Shown here in pieces: positions 1-7,495 of a stretch of DNA of 39,716 nucleotides. Within the stretch, counting starts at the first letter, position 1. Each line of letters begins with the position of its first letter. The notes beneath the pieces were generated by a model. The model made no database searches. It was not told the origin of the DNA and saw nothing but the letters and a program-made list of their open reading frames with translations. This stretch comes from CAVVXX01 sp052389895. Lineage in GTDB: Bacteria > Pseudomonadota > Alphaproteobacteria > Micropepsales > Micropepsaceae. The stretch is from assembly GCA_052389895.1 (NCBI GenBank), contig JBQTHM010000029.1, positions 1 through 39,716 on the forward strand. Direction: 5' to 3'. The position numbers and the translations under genes are program-made.

Positions 1-1
1 C

Positions 2-132
2 ATGCCCAAAGGACGCCAAGATCAAAAGCGCCCCGCCGACGTGATTGGCAACGCCGTCCGCGTCATGAAGATTGCGACCGGGCAGTAGAAGAGGCCACCG
101 CGAAATCGGCGGCGGCCGAACTCAAACTGTAA
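2..132 (+). pseudogene. Frameshifted remnant of a small conserved protein
   Basis: The first frame reads MPKGRQDQKRPADVIGNAV and continues to MKIATGQ before a TAG at 86-88. Reading on from 82 in another frame gives AVEEATAKSAAAELKL and a TAA at 130-132. The two pieces resemble the start (KRPADVIGxAVxVxxIATG) and the following EEAxxxxxAAxELG stretch of a family of small alphaproteobacterial hypothetical proteins often found near mobile elements. The usual glycine- and lysine-rich continuation is missing, so the gene is both frameshifted and truncated. The family resemblance is from memory. The frame break is directly visible. Confidence 0.45.
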
Positions 133-337
133 CAGTGCTCTTTAGTGCGAGAGCTTTTTGTCGTATTCGGCCTGCACAATCTGTTTCGGCGTGCAAAGGC
201 GGAGACGGCGTAGGGATTCCCTGAGCTGGCAGGGTTAATAAGTCGTTACTGCTTAATGGTAGCGTCCCGGCCTACAATAACAAGTCTGGGATTTTGTGCC
301 TCGGAAGTGAGGTACTGCGCAAGGCGGGGGATTACAG

Positions 338-796
338 ATGTCGTACTTTGCAACGCTCGGGCGCGTGTTACTCGGATTATTTTTTCTTGCTGTGGCGTGG
401 GACATGTACGCAGGCGACCACGCCGCGATGATGGAGCGGATGACCGAGCATCACGTGCCCCTGATGCCGCAAGCTTATTGGGCGGTCATGATGCTGCAGG
501 CGGCGGGTGGAGCGGCACTCCTTTTGGGGGTCACCACGCGCTTCGTCGCCCTGGTGCTCGCCGCGTATATCATCGCCATCAGTTTCTACCTGCATAATTT
601 CTGGGACATGGCTACAGGTGGTGCTGCGAGCCCCGAGCATGCCAGGGAGGTCGTGGCGTGGGTGCGCAACCTGGCCATAGTTGGTGGTCTCCTTGCCTTT
701 GTTGGGTTTGGCGCGGGACCACTCGCCGTCGGTAGCAAGAGCCCACTACGTGGCGCCAGTGACGACGCCACGCAGGGTACGAACCGGGCACAATGA
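338..796 (+). CDS. DoxX-family integral membrane protein
   Basis: A 152-residue hydrophobic protein. It has an N-terminal membrane segment (YFATLGRVLLGLFFLAVAW), a middle pair of segments that includes LQAAGGAALLLGVTTRFVALVLAAY, and a final segment near residues 110-128. The layout and the AGGAALLLGxxTR pattern fit the DoxX/YphA-like family of small four-helix inner-membrane proteins, whose biochemical role is mostly unresolved. The start follows a purine-rich GGGGG stretch about 8 nt upstream. It stands alone in the island segment, and the next gene begins about 55 nt after its stop. The C-terminal tail after residue 130 is hydrophilic and probably cytoplasmic or disordered. Confidence 0.75.
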   Translation: MSYFATLGRVLLGLFFLAVAWDMYAGDHAAMMERMTEHHVPLMPQAYWAVMMLQAAGGAALLLGVTTRFVALVLAAYIIAISFYLHNFWDMATGGAASPEHAREVVAWVRNLAIVGGLLAFVGFGAGPLAVGSKSPLRGASDDATQGTNRAQ

Positions 797-850
797 CTTT
801 TGATCGCGTACGGCGAATCGATAAAGGGTGACAACGCGAGGTGGCTAGCA

Positions 851-1198
851 ATGCCTCAGTCTGCTAGTGGCGAGGATCAGCGGCCTTCGCTGCGGGCGTG
901 TCCCAATCGGCACTGTCGCAGCACCGACGCGAGCCACCAGCAGAAACTACCGTCCTTCATGTGGGGAGAGCCGCCATCGCGCATACGGGCAAAATTAGAA
1001 CGCCAGCAGACCGCAGCGTTTCGCTGCAGCGAATGCGGAGCCGTCTATGTTCACATGGAAGACCATAATGCCTTGGTTGGCTATCTCCACCCGCCAAGAC
1101 CTGCCGCTCCCGGGTTCGCAGAAGGCTGGTTTCCGGCGCAGAGAATTGTCATGCCCGTGCAGACTTGGGGCACGGCCGTTCCGCTATGTCGCCGGTAA
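851..1198 (+). CDS. Small zinc-ribbon-like hypothetical protein
   Basis: A 115-residue protein, starting at the ATG preceded by GAGG at about 10 nt. An in-frame TTG at 800 would add 17 residues, but its context is poorer. Near the N-terminus is a C-x4-C pair (CPNRHC) and about 45 residues later a C-x2-C pair (CSECG). The spacing suggests a single zinc ribbon, followed by a histidine-containing segment (VYVHMEDHNALVGYLH). I do not recognise the family and infer only metal binding. It converges on the minus-strand gene ending at 1292, with an inverted repeat between them. Confidence 0.5.
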   Translation: MPQSASGEDQRPSLRACPNRHCRSTDASHQQKLPSFMWGEPPSRIRAKLERQQTAAFRCSECGAVYVHMEDHNALVGYLHPPRPAAPGFAEGWFPAQRIVMPVQTWGTAVPLCRR

Positions 1199-1211
1199 AT
1201 GTATCGCTCGC

Positions 1212-1257
1212 CCCTGACCCCGCCCCTGTCGGCTCACCCACACAAGCGGGATCAGGG
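1212..1257. terminator. Inverted repeat between convergent genes, possible bidirectional terminator
   Basis: The arms CCCTGACCCCGC (1212-1223) and GCGGGATCAGGG (1246-1257) pair over 12 positions with one mismatch and a 22-nt loop. It sits exactly between the stops of two convergent genes (1198 and 1292). No T-run follows on either strand, so termination is inferred from position and structure only. Confidence 0.35.
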
Positions 1258-1291
1258 CAGCGGCACCTAATTCATTGGCAAGTCAATGCTT

Positions 1292-1576
1292 TCAAAAGTT
1301 CGGCATGATGTTGTACTGAGCACAGCGATGCCGAGCTTCGAGTGCTATCACAAACGGATCCTTGCTGATCTGCACGAGACGGCTTGGGGTAACGCTTTCC
1401 CGCATAATCGCGGGAGAGCAACCCCTGATGAGTGCTTCTGCCGGCACGCGGTAAAGGTTGCCTGTGTGCTTTTCAACATAAGCACCCGGCTCGTTAACTT
1501 CCTCCCAGCTGAGCTCCAAGAGCGGGGAAGAGGAGCGGCTCTCAGCTGTGGCTGAGGCAAACGTAGCTTCTGACAT
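1292..1576 (-). CDS. Conserved hypothetical protein
   Basis: A 94-residue protein beginning MSEATFASATAES. The start is chosen at 1576 because AGGAG lies about 7 nt upstream; a longer reading to 1615 has no such signal. The body contains NEPGAYVEKHTGNLYRVPAE followed by ALIRG and SRLVQISKDPFV, a pattern I recall from small hypothetical proteins on alphaproteobacterial accessory elements. No transmembrane segment, signal peptide or metal site is apparent. Function unknown. It is the last gene of the minus strand before the inverted repeat at 1212-1257. Confidence 0.6.
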   Translation of the reverse strand: MSEATFASATAESRSSSPLLELSWEEVNEPGAYVEKHTGNLYRVPAEALIRGCSPAIMRESVTPSRLVQISKDPFVIALEARHRCAQYNIMPNF

Positions 1577-1754
1577 GGCCTTCTCCTCTGCCGTGCGGGC
1601 GGCCCAGCAGACCATTCCGCCAGTGGCCGCACCGCACCATCCGTGCGCTGGCCATAATCACGCCGAACACTCGGGGCAAGCACAGCCAACGCTACGAATC
1701 AAATCGAATCATAGGTCGCAGCGGATGAGTGCTCAATGATTCGTTGACACGCGA

Positions 1755-2702
1755 TCAGCCTTTAGGCCCTGATAACGGCGCGATAGCCTTGCCAGCCTCA
1801 CGCCGTCGGCACGCTCTGTGGTCTTTACCGAACGACACACCAGTGTTCTGAATCTCACGTGCTTTGAGATAAGTGAACACAGGATAAAGGCCGGCGAACA
1901 ACGCCAGCGCGATGCCATAGATGCCTTCGCGATAGCCTTTGCGCGCAATATAGGACTTATAGAAGCGAGAGCAGAAGCGCCGGAACACGCCTCCGGCAGA
2001 GCCTACGATTTCTGAGGCAGCTGCCTCGCGCGCCGCTTGGTCGCTCCAGCGATTGAGCCGCGCAAACATAGCCGAAAGAGAGTCGTCGACGTTGTGCCGG
2101 ACCCGGCCCGAAAGCCTTTGACGTGCCCCTTTGATCGTGACCTTGGGATGAGCAGGCTGATTGCCCCAGACTTTGCAGCCTTTGTGGAAGAGATTCCATT
2201 TCGTAGAGACGCCATTGTGGGCACCCCAGCCGTGGCGTACCAAGCGTTGGCCGACATAATTGTCATATCCGATCAAGAAGCAGCCGGGCGACGCATTCGG
2301 CAGAATCTGGGCGATTTCCCGAGCTAGTTCGGGCGTCACACACTCATCGGCATCTACCTCCAACACCCACCTATTACGGCAGGCGTCGATGCCGGCGTTG
2401 CGCCTGGCGCCCTCCAACGGCCACGCCCCGTGAATCACGCGCGCACCGAAGCGCCGGGCGACATCTTGTGAGCCGTCCCGCGTGTGATCCAGCACGACTA
2501 TAATCTCGTCCGCGAAGGCGAGCGCGGCGAGACATTCCGCTAAATGCGCCGCTTCATTACAGGCAACGACAAGCACGGAAACAGGCGCACGGAGGCTGCC
2601 AACGGGCATCTCAGCGCCGCCGTCCCTCTGAGGGCTTACGAAACGCCTCTCGGACGGCACGATTCCCAAAGTCGCCAGCGTCTGTTCGATCAGAGGTTCC
2701 AT
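1755..2702 (-). CDS. WaaE/KdtX-like glycosyltransferase family 2
   Basis: A 315-residue protein. Residues 40-55 (APVSVLVVACNEAAHL) open a GT-A fold, and DEIIVVLDHTRDGSQDVARR matches the nucleotide-sugar binding region. The acceptor-side motif VLEVDADE carries the DxD-type metal-binding acidic residues. This is the organisation of the lipopolysaccharide core beta-1,4-glucosyltransferase group (WaaE/KdtX), which transfers a hexose to the inner core at the cytoplasmic face of the inner membrane. The C-terminal part (YGIALALFAGLYPVFTYLKA) is hydrophobic and probably membrane-associated. An N-terminal extension of about 38 residues precedes the domain. It lies alone among mobile-element debris, so it may be island cargo that modifies the cell surface. 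The exact acceptor cannot be read from the sequence. Confidence 0.82.
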   Translation of the reverse strand: MEPLIEQTLATLGIVPSERRFVSPQRDGGAEMPVGSLRAPVSVLVVACNEAAHLAECLAALAFADEIIVVLDHTRDGSQDVARRFGARVIHGAWPLEGARRNAGIDACRNRWVLEVDADECVTPELAREIAQILPNASPGCFLIGYDNYVGQRLVRHGWGAHNGVSTKWNLFHKGCKVWGNQPAHPKVTIKGARQRLSGRVRHNVDDSLSAMFARLNRWSDQAAREAAASEIVGSAGGVFRRFCSRFYKSYIARKGYREGIYGIALALFAGLYPVFTYLKAREIQNTGVSFGKDHRACRRREAGKAIAPLSGPKG

Positions 2703-2851
2703 TGCGATCAGCTTGTCAACTGATACGATAGCGAATCAGCCCCTGCCGGATCGGGGTCTTCCCCGCTTGGATTAACGTGAACGATTTTGCACGAGCGGAA
2801 TAGAGAAACGATTGCAACATTGTGCAGTGATCCACAGGGCTTGACGACGGA

Positions 2852-2989
2852 TTAATGGTCTGCAGTTTTTTGCGGGCAATAACCCAAGGATAAGTGTGGT
2901 CGGAGCGTGTTGGTGTGCTTGCGCCAGCGCCCTTTGAGCGGACGTAGCTCGGTCACAATGTCTCTTCCGCTGTACCTCTTCTTCGCCAT
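2852..2989 (-). pseudogene. Collapsed IS3-family transposase remnant (orfA start joined to orfB end)
   Basis: A 45-residue open frame that begins MAKKRYSGRDIVTELR, like the first residues of IS3-family OrfA. It then jumps to NTLRPHLSLGYCPQ, which matches the extreme C-terminus of IS3 OrfB (the N-x-x-RPHSSLGYRPP pattern). All of the HTH and DDE catalytic core is gone, so this is an internal deletion that left the two ends in frame. GGAG lies 7 nt upstream of the ATG. I could not identify intact terminal inverted repeats. Confidence 0.6.
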
Positions 2990-3560
2990 GACCAGGCTCC
3001 TTTCCAAGACATTTTCTCTCAAACCGCCTGGTACAAAAAAGCCCGGTCAGGTCACATCAACGGGATGCCAGACGGATTCAATGTGTTAGCGACTAACCCT
3101 GGCTTCCTTTATTCGAGTGCCCTGGTGCGTTCGGTCGCTCAAGCAGCGCGCTTCGACGTTTCCACAGAAAATTCCCCAACCATACGGCCCAGAAGGGAGG
3201 TGAAATTCTTCCGAATGTAGTCTCTCTTAAAGTTATTCGCTGCCACGATAACGGAAGGTGGACCGCGTAGAAGGCCAGTGGCTTCGATATGTGACCTTGT
3301 CTCGTTTTCCCATTTGCGATTCATTGGTTGAATAATTGGACGCGATCCACGGGCTGTGGGGCTTTGGCCCGGGTGCATGGGCACCACGTTCGCCTTCTCC
3401 TAGAAATCCTTTCTTCTTGCACTCTGCTTTTCCCGTATGCGTTTCGGTTTCTGTTTCGGTTTTCTTTTCCCTCTTTGTTTCCCGTGTACGTCTTTGTATC
3501 CGTTTTCGTATGTCGATAGGCTCTTGACAGGGTCGGCACAGGCTGTAGTTGGTCTGCTTT
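2990..3560. other. Gene-poor accessory stretch with a purine/pyrimidine-asymmetric tract
   Basis: This stretch holds the upstream side of the IS3 remnant, one doubtful small minus-strand gene (3139-3324) and a strongly strand-asymmetric tract at about 3405-3520. On the minus strand the tract is purine-rich with repeated GAAAC/GGGAAA-type words; on the plus strand it reads as runs of T and C. Open frames cross it on both strands, but the peptides are low-complexity (KREKKTETETETHTGK) and I do not believe them. Confidence 0.5.
3139..3324 (-). CDS. Doubtful small hypothetical protein
   Basis: A 61-residue frame from MNRKWENETRSHIEATG to VGEFSVETSKRAA. The composition looks protein-like (KRDYIRKNFTSLLGRMVGEF), unlike the low-complexity frames nearby. 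There is no convincing ribosome binding site before the ATG, and no family is recognised. It lies downstream of the coupled island genes on the same strand and could be the tail of a decayed gene. Confidence 0.25.
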   Translation of the reverse strand: MNRKWENETRSHIEATGLLRGPPSVIVAANNFKRDYIRKNFTSLLGRMVGEFSVETSKRAA

Positions 3561-4082
3561 TCATGCCGTGCCCGCCAAGCGTCGCCTGAGGGCAATAAGC
3601 CTTTCATCTTTGAGACCGGCAGTGGGGGTATCTGGAATGGGGGGCTTCGACCGGGCGGCGCAGCGATTCTGTAGCTCTCTCAATGCTGCATCGCGCAGCA
3701 GATCAGATTGGATCGACTCGCATTGCCGCTCGGCACCCTCGCGCCAGCTGGGATTGTTCGGTGGGTAGTTCTTCCACCAGGTGGTAAGCAGAATTTCGCC
3801 AGTTTTCGCGTCGTACAGAGCAAGACCGCGTTTGGTTATTGCCTCTAGCGCATTCCGCAGCTTGTCACGCGTCCACTCAGACCCAGTCTTGTTCAGATCA
3901 TCTAGGACGTATGCCTCGTGAAGCACGAAGCAGCCGCAACTCGTTTGGTGCGGGCAGGTGAGAAGGTAAACGTATAAATATCGCGTGCCATCGTCGGGGA
4001 GTGCTTCGAACTTCTCCGAATACCAGAGGGAACGCGCCACCATCGTGAAGGGCTGCATCCAAGCCTTTTTTGAGGCCATCAT
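3561..4082 (-). CDS. Phage/island replication-type protein (winged-helix-like N-terminus)
   Basis: A 173-residue protein. The segment LPDDGTRYLYVYLLTCPHQT, then a cysteine-rich turn, then RDKLRNALEAITKRGLALYD and ILLTTWWKNYPPNNPSW, follows the layout of replication-initiator-like proteins of phages and integrative elements: helix, helix, wing, then a WW-x-N-x-P motif. In those families the N-terminal domain binds DNA near the element's origin. The role here is inferred from that pattern. AGGAGG sits 5 nt before the start. The start overlaps the stop of the preceding gene as ATGA, so the two are probably translationally coupled. The C-terminal 40 residues are basic and less ordered. Confidence 0.55.
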   Translation of the reverse strand: MMASKKAWMQPFTMVARSLWYSEKFEALPDDGTRYLYVYLLTCPHQTSCGCFVLHEAYVLDDLNKTGSEWTRDKLRNALEAITKRGLALYDAKTGEILLTTWWKNYPPNNPSWREGAERQCESIQSDLLRDAALRELQNRCAARSKPPIPDTPTAGLKDERLIALRRRLAGTA

Positions 4083-4621
4083 GCCGCCTCCTTTCGCTTC
4101 GAGGGCAAGTCGCCGCTTGTACAGGCCCGCTTCGCCGGGGGGCTATCCGGGTCCACCACGCTCAGTTTTGCGGCTGTGTCACCATATTGACCCGTGTTCT
4201 GGGCCGTACATGCCCGCTTTTCTGGGAGGCTATCGGACACAAGCCGGAGCGGTTTCGCGGCTGTATCACCGTAATCACACCCGTTCTGGCCGACAAAAAT
4301 GAAGCGGCCAGATTTTCCCCTTACCCGCCCTTTCTTAGTTTTGGGTCTGCGGCGCAGTTTTAGCGTGTCGGTGACCACATAATACTTTGCCGCCCAATAG
4401 AACGATCTGAACTGCAACGAGGGCGTATCTCCCCGCCACGTCGCCATCGGCCCATCGGCAACGCCCGCCCGCTTCAAGGCGAGCGCCATATCGTGCTCGA
4501 CATTGACTCCCTTCACCGTGATGCCCAGGCCGCGAGCGACGGCCATGAACCTGCCGGGCCCGATCTCGCTCACGTCCACGTCTATCGCGGGCCTGGGGAT
4601 GGGGCGAGGGGGTATCCTCAT
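4079..4621 (-). CDS. Unknown island protein with a duplicated C-terminal 29-residue unit
   Basis: A 180-residue protein starting MRIPPRPIPRPAIDVDVSEI, with GGGAGG just upstream and its ATG overlapping the stop of the upstream HTH gene as ATGA. The N-terminal 100 residues (GITVKGVNVEHDMALALKRAG, then FRSFYWAAKYYVVTDTLKLR) resemble no family I can name. After a basic linker (RRRPKTKKGRVRGKSGRF) the protein carries two imperfect copies of a 29-codon unit, each beginning near YGDTAAK and ending KRACT. A DNA- or RNA-binding linker is plausible from the lysine and arginine content but unproven. Confidence 0.5.
   Translation of the reverse strand: MRIPPRPIPRPAIDVDVSEIGPGRFMAVARGLGITVKGVNVEHDMALALKRAGVADGPMATWRGDTPSLQFRSFYWAAKYYVVTDTLKLRRRPKTKKGRVRGKSGRFIFVGQNGCDYGDTAAKPLRLVSDSLPEKRACTAQNTGQYGDTAAKLSVVDPDSPPAKRACTSGDLPSKRKEAA
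4119..4291. repeat. Two tandem copies of an 87-nt coding repeat
   Basis: Units at 4119-4205 and 4206-4291 both begin GTACAxGCCCGCTT and both contain CGGCTGTxTCACC. By eye they agree at about 60 of 87 positions. The period is 29 codons, so the reading frame of the gene at 4079-4621 is kept. The encoded units share YGDTAAK and KRACT. Confidence 0.6.
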
Positions 4622-4941
4622 GGCGCGCCTCCCATGTCGCTGGTGGAACACCGGGTCTTTGAGGCGATCCATTCGGCAATTCCCTCGCGCGTGTAACGCA
4701 CGCTGCGCCCGATTTTGAGGAAGGGAGGACCGCCGCCGAAAAGCCGCAGTTTCGCCAGGCGATTGACTGAGAGCGAAAGGGCCTTTGCCGCGTCTGTGGG
4801 GGACATGATCGAAGGAAGGTCGTCGAGACGAACCGCCAGTGGCTCCTCTCCGAAGCCAGCAGTGCGTCGTCCAAAGCGAAAGCCACCTTTAATCGAGAGC
4901 CGGTCGTCCAGCGCACCAGGGCTGTAAAATATGCGACCCAT
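4618..4941 (-). CDS. HTH_17/AlpA-like DNA-binding protein
   Basis: A 107-residue protein whose second half reads MSPTDAAKALSLSVNRLAKL followed by FLKIGRSVRYTREGIAEWI. This is the MerR/AlpA-type excisionase fold: a helix-turn-helix followed by a wing that ends in R-x-x-x-x-I-x-x-W. Such proteins act as excisionases or as regulators of the integrase and cargo genes of integrative elements. A purine-rich site (AAGGGAAG) precedes the start. Its stop overlaps the next start as ATGA, making it the first gene of a three-gene coupled unit. It is encoded on the same strand as the integrase and could be its excisionase partner. That pairing is an inference. Confidence 0.7.
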   Translation of the reverse strand: MGRIFYSPGALDDRLSIKGGFRFGRRTAGFGEEPLAVRLDDLPSIMSPTDAAKALSLSVNRLAKLRLFGGGPPFLKIGRSVRYTREGIAEWIASKTRCSTSDMGGAP

Positions 4942-5051
4942 GTTCTTCCCTTTCCGCGCACGGCCTGAATTGGTTCGCGGCGCTGCTGGAAGTCATGACG
5001 TTCCGGGGCTTGCGCATAAAGGGGGCGAGCCTGGACAAAAATTGGGGGCCC

Positions 5052-5699
5052 CTATTTTTGTTCCGCGTCAGCTGCGGTGAGCTCGGCTTCTACCATCTCC
5101 AAAACCGTTTGAGAATTCACGCGCTTGGCCAATTGAACGGTTTTCTCAAAGGGTCTTCCCAATTTCCTATTTGCCCTGTTGTGGCTCGCTCTGACAGTTT
5201 GCGGCGTCATGGTCTCGAATTGGGCACCTTTCTTGGTTAGTTCTTTGCAGGCCCAGCTGATCGTGCAGTTGGGATTTTTTATTCGCACCCCCGTTACCGC
5301 AAAGAGTATTTGCGAATCCGTTTTCTCCGTTTTGCGCCGGCGCCCACGTCGACGCGCGACCTGGAAACCAGGTACGTGAGCGCGGGCAAGCCGCCAAGCG
5401 AGGCGCTTCCACGCATCTCGTCCGTTTGGATCAATCGAAAACTTCATGAAGAGAGCGCGGAGTTTGTTCCGACGTTCAATATCAAGAAGTCCAGCAAGAA
5501 GTTCATCTTGACGCAGTCCCGAAAGAGCATCGTCAAAAGGCCAACTTTCAAATTCGTCAAGATCGTCGTGTCGAGGACTGTAAGGGGCCGCTGGCAGCGA
5601 CAGGTTCGGCAACCGAATCGGCTCGCGAAGTTCGCCATCGTAAATCGTACCATCGAGTGCGACATGGCGATGGAGTTTCTTTTTTTTCAACTTTGCCAT
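5052..5699 (-). CDS. Hypothetical basic protein of the island
   Basis: A 215-residue protein starting MAKLKKKKLHRHVALDGTIY, with AAGGTG about 7 nt upstream. A central segment (PNGRDAWKRLAWRLARAHVPGF) is followed by the very basic patch ARRRGRRRKTEKTD. A C-terminal helical part, TVRASHNRANRKLGRPFEK, looks like a DNA-contacting helix. I recall similar unnamed proteins beside integrases in alphaproteobacterial islands, with the Trp-Lys-Arg-Leu core. No enzyme motif is visible. It lies between the HTH operon and the integrase on the same strand. Its function is unknown. Confidence 0.55.
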   Translation of the reverse strand: MAKLKKKKLHRHVALDGTIYDGELREPIRLPNLSLPAAPYSPRHDDLDEFESWPFDDALSGLRQDELLAGLLDIERRNKLRALFMKFSIDPNGRDAWKRLAWRLARAHVPGFQVARRRGRRRKTEKTDSQILFAVTGVRIKNPNCTISWACKELTKKGAQFETMTPQTVRASHNRANRKLGRPFEKTVQLAKRVNSQTVLEMVEAELTAADAEQK

Positions 5700-5978
5700 A
5701 GGCGCACCTTTGCGCAGTTCCTTTCCACCAGCCGTTGCCCGCCGCGTTCGCCCTGTGGATTGGCGGCAGGCCCTTGCGGACGGGGTTTTTCAAGCCGCAC
5801 CTAACTCGTATGAAGCGCGAAGCTGGGCGAGACAAGTGGCCTGAATTCAAATCCGCAGGGTTGCGAATGTCGGAATTGGCCTGAGTACCGGGGGTGTCAC
5901 TAAAGTAGTGGGAAATAGCAATCGCCTGCGGGCCCCTCACGGCTTTGCCTCGGATTACCTAAAGTAGGGCAAAATAGA

Positions 5979-7289
5979 TTAATCGTGGCTATCCAGCGCC
6001 GCCGCAATTTGGTGTCCGATCAGGTTTGCCGCCTTGTGCAGCGGGTCCGCGTCCAGGTGGGCGTAACGATGGGTCGTGCTGGGCTGTGAATGGCCCAACA
6101 ACTTGCCGATGACAGGCAAGCCCAGCGACGATCCCACGCCCATGGCCGCGAATGTGTGGCGTAGGTCATGAATGCGAAGGGAGGGCCGCATGGTGGCGGT
6201 TGCCCTGGCGCGCCGGCCCTTGCTGTGGGTGTTGGGCTCTTCGACTTTCTCCAGCAAGCCAGCAACTCGCACGATCGCCGCCCATGGTCGCTTGAGGTCC
6301 GCGCGGGGCGCATTTTTCTTGAGGCCCGGGATGATGAATGGGTTGCGGTCCATACGTGTGATGCGGTGGAGCACGCCGAGCGCAGCGTCTGAGAGGTAGA
6401 TCGTTTTCTTGCCGGTCTTGGAATCGGGCAAAAGCATCAGACCGCGATCCCAGTCGATGTAATCCCAGCGCGCGGTGAGAATTTCGCCAAGCCTTGCGCC
6501 TGTAAGCATGAGCAGCCTGATTGCTGCGACCGCATAGGGATCGATAATTCGGCTACGCTTGTTTTTCGGAATGTGCTTGGACGTAGATGCGGTTTCATTA
6601 ACCTCCCACGGTACACCTTTGGTTTCGGCGTCTCTCAGGGCTTGGCCTAAGCGTCGAAGCTCATCCGGAGTTAGATACCGCTCGCGGCCCTTCTCAGGAT
6701 AGCGATGTATGTCGATAGTGGGGCTGGGAAGGCGTGGTACTTCCCGCTCGCGAACTGCCCAATTCCAAACCGCGCCGACAAGGGCAAGGCAGCGATTGGC
6801 GGCACCGGGGGAGTCTGCCATAGCGGCATGAAGGCGGGCTGCGTCGGCCCTGCTCACACTGGTTATGCCGCGTGACCCAAAAGCTGGAGAAACGTACCGC
6901 TTCAATATCCGTGCATACTCGGCATGGGTGCGGGGTTTTCGTTTGGGTGCCACGTGCAGGCGCAAATAGTCGCTCGCAATCTCGTCGAACGTGCGAACGC
7001 CACGCTCAGCCCTTCGCTCCTCAATCGGGTCCTTGCCGCCCTCTACAGCTCCCAAAACCTTCTTAGCCGCCGAACGCGCCTCGTCGGGCGTCAGCCGCCC
7101 ATGCTCACCAAGCTTCATGCGGCGCGAACGCCCGTGCTGGCGGAACTGCGCTACGTAGACTTTCTTGCCAGAGGCCAGGGCGGCCACGCCGAAGCCGGAC
7201 AGACTTCCATCCCAGAGGAACACGCGATCACGGCTAGGGGGGCAGCGCAGGGCATCTACAGCCCGTTTTGTGATCCTCCCCTCGGCCAT
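5979..7289 (-). CDS. Tyrosine recombinase (island integrase)
   Basis: A 436-residue integrase of the P4/IntDOT-like kind with an N-terminal DUF4102 arm-binding domain (ITKRAVDALR, LWDGSLSGFGV). A SAM-like core-binding domain covers about residues 100-185, and the catalytic domain follows. The full catalytic set is visible: Arg266 (TGARLGE), Lys291 (DSKTGKK), His374 and Arg377 (HDLRHTF), His400 (LLGHSQP) and the nucleophile Tyr409 (THRYAHLD). It therefore appears active. It integrates and excises the element at the adjacent tRNA-Arg fragment, 153 nt beyond its start codon. The next gene leftward on its strand is the basic protein at 5052-5699. Confidence 0.93.
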   Translation of the reverse strand: MAEGRITKRAVDALRCPPSRDRVFLWDGSLSGFGVAALASGKKVYVAQFRQHGRSRRMKLGEHGRLTPDEARSAAKKVLGAVEGGKDPIEERRAERGVRTFDEIASDYLRLHVAPKRKPRTHAEYARILKRYVSPAFGSRGITSVSRADAARLHAAMADSPGAANRCLALVGAVWNWAVREREVPRLPSPTIDIHRYPEKGRERYLTPDELRRLGQALRDAETKGVPWEVNETASTSKHIPKNKRSRIIDPYAVAAIRLLMLTGARLGEILTARWDYIDWDRGLMLLPDSKTGKKTIYLSDAALGVLHRITRMDRNPFIIPGLKKNAPRADLKRPWAAIVRVAGLLEKVEEPNTHSKGRRARATATMRPSLRIHDLRHTFAAMGVGSSLGLPVIGKLLGHSQPSTTHRYAHLDADPLHKAANLIGHQIAAALDSHD

Positions 7290-7304
7290 CGCAATACCTC
7301 AATT

Positions 7305-7325
7305 CGGTAAGCAGCCGGTAAGCAG
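7305..7325. repeat. Tandem direct repeat near the island end, possible arm-type site
   Basis: CGGTAAGCAG occurs at 7305-7314 and again at 7316-7325, an 11-bp period. It lies between the integrase start and the attachment site. Spacing of about one helical turn and this location are typical of arm-type integrase or excisionase sites, but binding is an inference. Confidence 0.4.
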
Positions 7326-7442
7326 AATGCGGCAAGACATGGGAACGAAGAGGAAATCAAGGAACTACCGTCTCGCCATTTTTCCTGCTTTTTGGCTATA
7401 CGGGGAACTTACTGGACGCAGCGAGAGCTTTCAACCAGCTAA

Positions 7443-7487
<45 letters not shown>

Positions 7488-7495
7488 ATTTGCGC

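Noticed and set aside
3233..3607. Minus-strand frame with KREKKTETETETHTGK
   Set aside because: Low-complexity product of the purine tract; overlaps the end of a better gene.
5557..5940. 127-codon minus-strand frame upstream of the 215-residue island gene
   Set aside because: It overlaps the start of that gene in another frame and has no ribosome site or recognisable pattern.
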